Origin: Nonomuraea guangzhouensis | GTDB lineage: Bacteria; Actinomycetota; Actinomycetes; Streptosporangiales; Streptosporangiaceae | Direction of reading: 5' to 3' | Assembly (NCBI RefSeq): GCF_019396345.1 | Contig: NZ_JAHKRM010000016.1 | Location: 231,436 to 295,435, forward strand | DNA: 64,000 nt | Shown: positions 58,937 to 64,000 of the stretch, piece by piece | Layout: each line of letters begins with the position of its first letter | Position numbering within the stretch: the first letter of the stretch is position 1 | Notes under the pieces: model-generated | Told to the model about the DNA's origin: nothing | The model's input: only the letters and a program-made list of their open reading frames with translations | Database searches by the model: none | Position numbers and translations under genes: made by a program

Positions 58937-59553
58937 TCGAGGGCTTCCTGATACTTCGCGGCGTCCTCCAGGCTGAGCATGGGATGCGAGTAGATGTCGA
59001 TCAGGGCCTGGGCGAGCAGGCGGTCGCCCTCCGGGCTGTACACCTCGACCCCCATCGCCCGGGACAGGTGCTGGTGAAGGACCGAGACCGACAACGCCAT
59101 CGCGGTGCCCACCGCCGCCCGGGCCTTGCGGGGCACACGAGGGGGATCGGGCCGGTTCCGGTCGAGCTCCTCGAGCCACTCCTCGCTGAGCCGTACGAGC
59201 TCGTCGAAGACGGTCTCGGCCCGGCCCTCGGCCAGCGCCCGCGCCACATACCTCTGGTACGGCCCCAAGGCGGCCTGGGCGACGGCCACATAGTTGACGT
59301 CGCTCGGTAGGGTGTCGGCCCGGACCTGGTCGTTGATCCGGCGGAGCAGCCTGGCCAGGTAGTCGTCACAGGCCTCGCGCAGCGCCTCCTTGGAGCCGAA
59401 GTGGTGGCGTACCAGCCCGGAGGACACGCCGGCGGTCTCGGCGATGCCCCGGATCGTGGCCCGCTCGAACCCGTGCTCACCGAAATGCCGCAGGGCCGCG
59501 TCCCTGATCCGGGCGCGGGCGGTGAGGTCTTCGGGCTCGGGTCCGATCGTCAC
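58924..59553 (-). CDS. TetR-family transcriptional regulator
   Basis: 209 residues from GTG 59553. TetR HTH: LTARARIRDAALRHFGEHGF, TIRGIAETAGVSSGLVRHHF. The C-terminal domain is helical. It overlaps the M28-like gene by 13 bp at the 3' ends. A perfect 18-bp inverted repeat lies 45 bp upstream of the start and is probably its operator. Confidence 0.93.
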   Translation of the reverse strand: MTIGPEPEDLTARARIRDAALRHFGEHGFERATIRGIAETAGVSSGLVRHHFGSKEALREACDDYLARLLRRINDQVRADTLPSDVNYVAVAQAALGPYQRYVARALAEGRAETVFDELVRLSEEWLEELDRNRPDPPRVPRKARAAVGTAMALSVSVLHQHLSRAMGVEVYSPEGDRLLAQALIDIYSHPMLSLEDAAKYQEALDQQG

Positions 59554-59598
59554 GCTGTCACCGTCGTTTGTATAGTCAGCTACTTGATCAGGAAGTCT

Positions 59599-59616
59599 AC
59601 TATACGCCGGTATAGT
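59599..59616. promoter_or_regulatory. Candidate TetR operator
   Basis: ACTATAC-GCCG-GTATAGT, with perfect 7-bp arms, about 46 bp before the TetR start at 59553. It sits in an AT-rich promoter region (TATAGT boxes). Likely an autoregulatory operator. Confidence 0.7.
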
Positions 59617-59660
59617 GAGGTGTATTCATCGGACGCGGGTGCGGAGCCGCGCCCGCGTCC

Positions 59661-59765
59661 GTAAGGACAGCACCTCCACGTAGCCCTCGCTTCCCGTCAG
59701 GACAGCACTTCTACGTAACCTTCGCTTCCCGTCAGGACAGCACCTCTACGTAGCCTTCGCTTCCG
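59661..59765 (-). repeat. Three tandem copies of a 35-bp rph 3'-end unit
   Basis: Copies at 59661-59695, 59696-59730 and 59731-59765. The last is the coding end of rph with its stop; the other two follow it downstream. On the minus strand each copy can be read as GSEGYVEVLS, and the base differences within that peptide all fall at third codon positions. Confidence 0.9.
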
Positions 59766-62353
59766 TTCAGCCGGATGAGCTGGCCATCGTGGATGCGCTG
59801 GGTGGCACCCTCCACGCCGACGACCGCCGGCAGCCCGTACTCCCGGGCGATCACCGCACCGTGCGTCATCACGCCACCGACCTCCATGACGACCCCCTTC
59901 ACCGAGACGAACAGCGCGGACCAGCTCGGATCGGTGAACACCGTGACCAGGATGTCGCCCTCTTCCACGTCGGCGTCCTCCATGCTCAGGACGACCCGCG
60001 CACGCCCCTCCACGACGCCCGACGACACCGGGATGCCCGCCAGCGCCCCCTCCGGCCGGTTGCTCCCGTCGTACTCGCCGTTGATCACCTCACCCTCCGA
60101 GGTGATCACCCGCGGCGGGGTCAGCTTCTGGTACGTCTCGTGCGCCTCCCGCCGCTCGGTGATCACGGCGTAGTCCAGCCGCCCGGTGTTGACCACCTCC
60201 CTGAACTCCTCCAGGGACAGGAAGTACACGTCCTCCGGGTCCTTGATCACTCCCTGGGCCACCAGCTTCCTGGCCTCGCCCATCAGCGCCTGCTTGTACA
60301 GGCCGTACCGCTGCAGGCACGCGTGCTTGGAGTACTCCCGGTAGCCGATGAAGTGACGCACCAGGCTCATCTGCCGCGCCGCCTTCTTCGCCTTGCGCTT
60401 GTTCTGCAGGTTGGCCAGGAGGTCGTTCATCGTCCGCTCGGCCTCCGCGCGCCCCTGCTCGATCTTGCGTTCGCGCTCGCCGGGGGCGAAGTTCTTGATG
60501 TTGCCGAGGATGAGCGGGACGAGCAGCGTCGGGTCCTCGCTCCACCGTGTCCTGGTGAAGTCGATGTCTCCCTGGCAGTGCATGCCGTACTTGTGCAGGT
60601 AATCCTCGATGACGGGGCGGACGACGTCGCCGCCGTCGCGTTCGGAGAGTCCGCTGAAGAACGTGTCGCGCTCGGCGTCACCGAGATAGTCGATGACGTC
60701 CGGGTACTGCCGCACGACGTCGGACACGTGCAGCAGGTCGAGCCCCATCGCCGCCACCACGTTGTGGTCAGCCGATTGACCGACGGCGTCGGCGGCGTTC
60801 TTGACGCCCAGCCAGGCGTTCATGTGCTTGTTGACCCAGTTCACCGACTGGATGCCGAGGAACGCCGCTGCCACGCTCCGCGGCTCGAACATGATGTCGG
60901 TCAGCTCACGGTGGTCCTCGATGATGAACGCGAACACCTCGTCACCGGACTTGGTGGCCATCGCCGCCTGGAGTCGCGCCACCGACGCCTCGTTCTGCGC
61001 GATGAGCTCCGGGACGACTCGGGGATCGTCCTCGCGGGAGAGCTTGAGGTACTGGCGGGCCATCGGCAGCAGGCCGCCCTTGCCGAAGTTCATCACCGAC
61101 GTCTTGCCGTGCGCGAGGGACTGGACGAAGTCCTTCCTTGTCAGCACGGTCCGCAGGGCGTTGGCCATCAGCACGTCGACCTGGCCGAGGCTCTTGAGCG
61201 TGATCGGCCTGGCCCACGACGACGCGAGCTCGTGGGACATGTCCTTGTAGAACCGGTTCCCGGCGACGTCCATCTTCGGCCGGCCGAGCCACTCGTCCAG
61301 CAGGAGGAAGAATGACAGGCCGAGCGGGGTGAACGCGTCGGTCATCATCTGCCGGTGCCCGTACGAGATGTAGACGTGGTTCTTGCCGTCGTCCGGGACG
61401 GGAACGGGGTACAGCGTGGTGATGGGACGGCTCTGCAGCACGTGGAACACACCGTCGGACAGGCCCCACTCGATGTCCTGCGGCCGGCCGAAGTGGGCCT
61501 CGATCCGCCGCCCGAGCGTCTCCAGCTGCAGGATCTGCTCGTCGGCCAGGGTCTGCGCGTTCTGCCGCGCGGCCTCCACCGGCCGCTCCTCCGTACCGCC
61601 GTCCGCCGAGGCGCGCAGCTCCATCGTCTGCGTGGAGACCACCTTGTCGATGATCCGCCCCGCCTTGACCCGGTAGGTGTCGGCGTTGACCAGCCCGGAC
61701 ACCAGCGCCTCACCCAGGCCGTAGCCCGCGTCGATCGAGACCACCCGGCGGTTGGACGTGACGGGGTCGGCGGTGAACATGATGCCCGCCGCCTCGGGGA
61801 AGACCATCCGCTGCACGACCACCGACACCCGGACCGCACGGTGGTCGAAGCCGCTCCTGATGCGGTACGCCACCGCGCGGTCGGTGAACAGCGAAGCCCA
61901 GCACCGCCTGACGTTGTGGACGACCGACCCGGGCCCCCGGACGTTCAGGTAGGTGTCCTGCTGCCCGGCGAAGGAGCTCGACGGCAGGTCCTCGGCGGTG
62001 GCGCTCGACCGTACGGCACAGGGGACGTCACCGAGCTCTGCCAGGTGGGCGACGATGTCGCGCTCGATCTCCGCTGGTACGGCCAGCGCCTCGATCGCCG
62101 TACGGAGGCGGGTGCAGGCTTTGGCGATGCCCGTTCGGTCGTCGGCCCGCAGGCCGGCCAGCCCGTCGATGAGCGCACTGACCGTGGGGTCCTGCTCCAC
62201 GACTGCCCGGTAGGCCGTGGTGGTGACGCAGAAACCGGCCGGCACGCGTACCCCGTCGATGGCGGACAGCTCGCCGAGGTTGGCACCCTTGCCGCCGACC
62301 AGGGGGAGCTGGGTTTTGTCGATCTCGTGGAAGCCGAGTACGTAGGCGCTCAT
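59732..62353 (-). CDS. rph: Rifamycin-inactivating phosphotransferase
   Basis: 873 residues from ATG 62353, the usual length of this family. An ATP-grasp domain at about residues 1-315 has LVGGKGANLGEL with Lys22, AVRSSATAEDLPSSSFAGQQ and IEWGLSDGVFHVLQSRPITT. A central rifamycin-binding domain follows, then a swivelling phosphohistidine domain with GGVMTHGAVIAREYGLPAVV, where His831 is the phosphate carrier. The MTHGA form separates it from true PEP synthases, which have TCHA. Known members transfer the beta phosphate of ATP to rifampin, inactivating it. It is divergent from a TetR gene across a 29-bp palindrome. Confidence 0.93.
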   Translation of the reverse strand: MSAYVLGFHEIDKTQLPLVGGKGANLGELSAIDGVRVPAGFCVTTTAYRAVVEQDPTVSALIDGLAGLRADDRTGIAKACTRLRTAIEALAVPAEIERDIVAHLAELGDVPCAVRSSATAEDLPSSSFAGQQDTYLNVRGPGSVVHNVRRCWASLFTDRAVAYRIRSGFDHRAVRVSVVVQRMVFPEAAGIMFTADPVTSNRRVVSIDAGYGLGEALVSGLVNADTYRVKAGRIIDKVVSTQTMELRASADGGTEERPVEAARQNAQTLADEQILQLETLGRRIEAHFGRPQDIEWGLSDGVFHVLQSRPITTLYPVPVPDDGKNHVYISYGHRQMMTDAFTPLGLSFFLLLDEWLGRPKMDVAGNRFYKDMSHELASSWARPITLKSLGQVDVLMANALRTVLTRKDFVQSLAHGKTSVMNFGKGGLLPMARQYLKLSREDDPRVVPELIAQNEASVARLQAAMATKSGDEVFAFIIEDHRELTDIMFEPRSVAAAFLGIQSVNWVNKHMNAWLGVKNAADAVGQSADHNVVAAMGLDLLHVSDVVRQYPDVIDYLGDAERDTFFSGLSERDGGDVVRPVIEDYLHKYGMHCQGDIDFTRTRWSEDPTLLVPLILGNIKNFAPGERERKIEQGRAEAERTMNDLLANLQNKRKAKKAARQMSLVRHFIGYREYSKHACLQRYGLYKQALMGEARKLVAQGVIKDPEDVYFLSLEEFREVVNTGRLDYAVITERREAHETYQKLTPPRVITSEGEVINGEYDGSNRPEGALAGIPVSSGVVEGRARVVLSMEDADVEEGDILVTVFTDPSWSALFVSVKGVVMEVGGVMTHGAVIAREYGLPAVVGVEGATQRIHDGQLIRLNGSEGYVEVLS

Positions 62354-62396
62354 CGCTGGATCCCATCTGCCTCTCGTGTGGAGAGCTTCGAGCTAC

Positions 62397-62425
62397 TTTC
62401 AATACAGTACAGTACTGTATTGAAA
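62397..62425. promoter_or_regulatory. 29-bp palindromic operator between rph and TetR
   Basis: The arms 62397-62410 and 62412-62425 are exact reverse complements around a single A. It is AT-rich compared with its surroundings, 44 bp from the rph start and 185 bp from the TetR start. Likely bound by the adjacent TetR protein and overlapping the rph promoter. Confidence 0.8.
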
Positions 62426-62444
62426 TGAAATCCACAGGAGTCCC

Positions 62445-62510
62445 ATGCCTCATGACCACCTGGCCCCACCGCCCGGACCCGCCAACCCAGGCCGGTTCGA
62501 CTCCGCATGA
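62445..62510 (+). CDS. Possible short leader peptide upstream of TetR
   Basis: A 21-codon frame (MPHDHLAPPPGPANPGRFDSA) starts 4 bp after AGGAG and ends before the regulator. It lies just downstream of the palindrome. An overlapping frame, 62425-62613, also reads into the TetR start as ATGA. Neither has further support. Confidence 0.25.
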   Translation: MPHDHLAPPPGPANPGRFDSA

Positions 62511-62609
62511 CTACAATGCGGACGTGTTCAGCATTTTCGGCGTCGGCGTCGCCCGCGATGTCGTCGTCGGCGCGGAGGAGATGAGCGTGACTCTCCCCGA
62601 GCGGTCGAC

Positions 62610-63212
62610 ATGACCGACACCGCACCCCCCGCACCGTCCCAGCGCCCAGCCGGCCGCCCGCGCAGCCAGGAGGTGGACGCGGCCATCCTCGCCGCCGCCC
62701 TCGACCTGCTGATCGAACGAGGCGCCGTACTGACCAGCATCGAACAGGTCGCCCAACGAGCCGGCGTAACCCGAGCCACCGTCTACCGAAGGTTCCCCGA
62801 CAAGACCGCCCTGCTGATCCAGGCCATCGAATCGGTCCACCAAGCACCCGAGTCCGAGATCCTCGACTGGCCGGACATCGACCGAATGCTGACCGACTGG
62901 GCCACCTACCTGAGCATGCCCCGCAACCGCTCCATGCTCCGCAGACTGTACGGCGCGGTGGACGACTATCCCGAACTGCTCCAGACGTACCGCAACTCCC
63001 ACGGCGGCCGCCGCGCCTCAGCCGAACTCGCCACCCTGAGCCGGGCCCGCGACAACGGCCAACTACCGCCTGACAGAGACCTGAGCATCCTCCAGCAGGT
63101 GCTCACCGGCGCAATACTGCACCACCTCGGCGCCTACCCCGACTCAACAAGCGCCACCGACGTCAAGACGTACCTCACAGCCGTACTCCAGCAGGTCGGC
63201 TACCACCCCTGA
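62610..63212 (+). CDS. TetR-family regulator adjacent to rph
   Basis: 200 residues from ATG 62610. TetR HTH: RSQEVDAAILAAALDLLIER, IEQVAQRAGVTRATVYRRFP. The C-terminal domain has the TetR_C pattern MPRNRSMLRRLYGAVDDYPE. It lies divergent from rph, with a strong palindrome between them, so it is the likely repressor of rph. Whether rifamycins are the inducer is unknown. Confidence 0.92.
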   Translation: MTDTAPPAPSQRPAGRPRSQEVDAAILAAALDLLIERGAVLTSIEQVAQRAGVTRATVYRRFPDKTALLIQAIESVHQAPESEILDWPDIDRMLTDWATYLSMPRNRSMLRRLYGAVDDYPELLQTYRNSHGGRRASAELATLSRARDNGQLPPDRDLSILQQVLTGAILHHLGAYPDSTSATDVKTYLTAVLQQVGYHP

Positions 63213-63265
63213 CAAGCAAGGGCCTCCAAGAGGGCGCTTCGCGCTATGGGGTCGGGCTGTGTCTA

Positions 63266-63286
63266 ATGGGGGGCGGCGCCCCCCAT
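63266..63286. terminator. Strong GC hairpin downstream of TetR
   Basis: ATGGGGGGCG and CGCCCCCCAT with a one-base centre, about 54 bp after the TetR stop. Two further hairpins follow: GGGGGC/GCCCCC at 63332-63346 and CGAGGGGCT/AGCCCCTCG at 63350-63371. The cluster probably terminates transcription. Confidence 0.6.
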
Positions 63287-63530
63287 GCCCCCACAAAGGC
63301 ATGGTCCTCGCTTCGCTCGGGCGCTCTTATTGGGGGCTTCGCCCCCGGGCGAGGGGCTTGCCAGCCCCTCGCGCTCCCCGGCGTTCGGCCGATTCGGCTT
63401 CGTCCAGTACTTCGGTAGGAAACGAACCGTGCATTGTCCTCCAAGGGGACGCCGGAGTTGGTCAGCAGCGAAACCGAAATGTTCGTGCCTCCTCATTCTT
63501 CTCTGCACCAACAGAATCATTGGAGGGAGT
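63287..63530. other. Hairpin-rich gene-free stretch
   Basis: GC-rich inverted repeats and short open frames of no clear coding character. It lies between the TetR terminator and the transposase remnant and is probably spacer or mobile-element edge sequence. Confidence 0.4.
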
Positions 63531-63677
63531 TCAAGGGGTGGCGGGCACAGGCGCTGTCACATAGGCTCCACCAAGCCCGGAACGGTTCATGTCTTGTCCT
63601 GCGCTGGTCAGACTGGCGCCGCCAGCACCAAGCCACTGGCCCGACGCTGTCACTACCAGCGCAGATCCAAACCATGA
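63531..63677 (+). pseudogene. Decayed transposase C-terminus
   Basis: The plus strand reads KGWRAQALSHRLHQARNGSC then LRWSDWRRQHQAT. After a one-base shift near 63645 it continues ARRCHYQRRSKP to a stop at 63675-63677. The basic WRRxHQARARxxHYQRR pattern is like the C-termini of some actinobacterial transposases. The N-terminus is missing, so this is an eroded remnant; the IS family is not assigned. Confidence 0.5.
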
Positions 63678-63879
63678 TCGCGAAATATCACTCGAGTACC
63701 AGGGACAGCTCATCAGCCGGTAGAGCCGCGACGCAGGTTCGTCGCCGCCTCTCCTGGACGCGCTGCTTGGCCTGGGGCCTGGTGCCCATTGATCGACGCT
63801 GGACGCGGCCTCACCATGTTCAGGCGTGACGCGTAAATACCGCAGACTGCGTTCGTATCTCCGGACCAGCGGGCTAGTG

Positions 63880-64000
63880 TCATGCGCCTGAAATTCGCCG
63901 GAGATATTTAGCGAGGGATTCAAGTATCTCTTCGGCGGTCTTCTTCCACACGAAGGGGCGGGGATTGTCGTTCCACTGAGCGATCCAGTCCCGGATGTCT
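63880..64000 (-). CDS. IS630-like transposase, C-terminal end
   Basis: The frame is open to the right edge of the window, so only the last 39 codons are seen: DIRDWIAQWNDNPRPFVWKK then TAEEILESLAKYLRRISGA and a stop at 63880-63882. The WNDNPRPFVW...TAEEIL pattern is typical of the C-terminus of IS630-family transposases. A TA at 63875-63876 just beyond the stop could be the target duplication. The rest of the element lies outside the window. Confidence 0.75.
   Translation of the reverse strand, partial: DIRDWIAQWNDNPRPFVWKKTAEEILESLAKYLRRISGA

Noticed and set aside
62494..62504. GGTTCGACTCC, like a tRNA T-loop
   Set aside because: No acceptor, D or anticodon stems could be drawn around it.
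62425..62613. 62-codon frame overlapping the TetR start
   Set aside because: Starts inside the operator palindrome and has no ribosome-binding site; coupling as ATGA may be chance.
63266..63371. Cluster of hairpins as a CRISPR array or origin
   Set aside because: The hairpins differ in sequence and spacing, with no regular repeat-spacer pattern and no DnaA boxes.

Overview
The window is GC-rich actinobacterial chromosome. The evidence is pervasive third-position G/C, frequent GTG and TTG starts, families that are mainly actinobacterial (an SAM-dependent methyltransferase of the DUF574 type, WXG100 proteins, UTRA-type GntR regulators, a stand-alone PF13796-like sensor domain), and a sugar importer that carries no ATPase. 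A Streptosporangiales genome such as Nonomuraea would fit, but that placement is inference. No rRNA, tRNA or CRISPR array was seen. Most long open frames opposite real genes are GC shadows.

Layout. 1-3.3 kb: a truncated HxlR regulator divergent from an NmrA-type reductase, then small exported proteins. 3.1-11.2 kb: a signalling island with a Ser/Thr kinase-WD40 protein, a degenerate HATPase, a WD40 protein and a frameshifted SUKH-like gene; two small exported genes here share a tandem promoter element. 11.2-18.2 kb: a LysR regulator, a lipoprotein, a stand-alone sensor domain, a methyltransferase and a NarL-type two-component pair. 19-20.5 kb: an ESX-like pair whose second member fuses a WXG100 domain to an NlpC/P60 hydrolase. 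20.6-22.4 kb: a cold-shock protein, an exported protein and a GNAT enzyme.

22.7-30 kb: a coupled pair that looks like the two halves of plant Tm-1 (a UPF0261 domain and a TIM barrel), a cupin, a CAP protein, an ArsC-like protein and a FrcBCA-like sugar importer. 30-36 kb: a second CAP protein, a CPBP protease and a ChvE-GguAB importer behind a LacI-type operator. 36-46 kb: a PaaX/acyl-CoA synthetase divergon, an NmrA-membrane protein-ArsR set, a GlxA/cupin divergon, a phosphatase, TetR, DUF305, an aminotransferase and an FG-GAP protein.

46.4-57 kb is the most coherent block. A UTRA GntR regulator precedes nine genes, all joined by 4-bp stop/start overlaps: a binding protein, two permeases, a GH94-like enzyme, a ROK kinase, a SIS protein, an SDR, an FAD oxidoreductase and a phosphotriesterase-like hydrolase. 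It reads as import plus oxidative and lactonase-type breakdown of an unknown glycoside. A copy of the motif in front of the regulator lies between the next two genes, an exported alpha/beta hydrolase and an M28-like protein, so these may belong to the same regulon.

58.9-64 kb: TetR, a rifamycin phosphotransferase (rph) divergent from another TetR across a 29-bp palindrome, a triplicated 35-bp rph 3' end, a hairpin-rich stretch and transposase remnants, including the 3' end of an IS630-type gene at the right edge.
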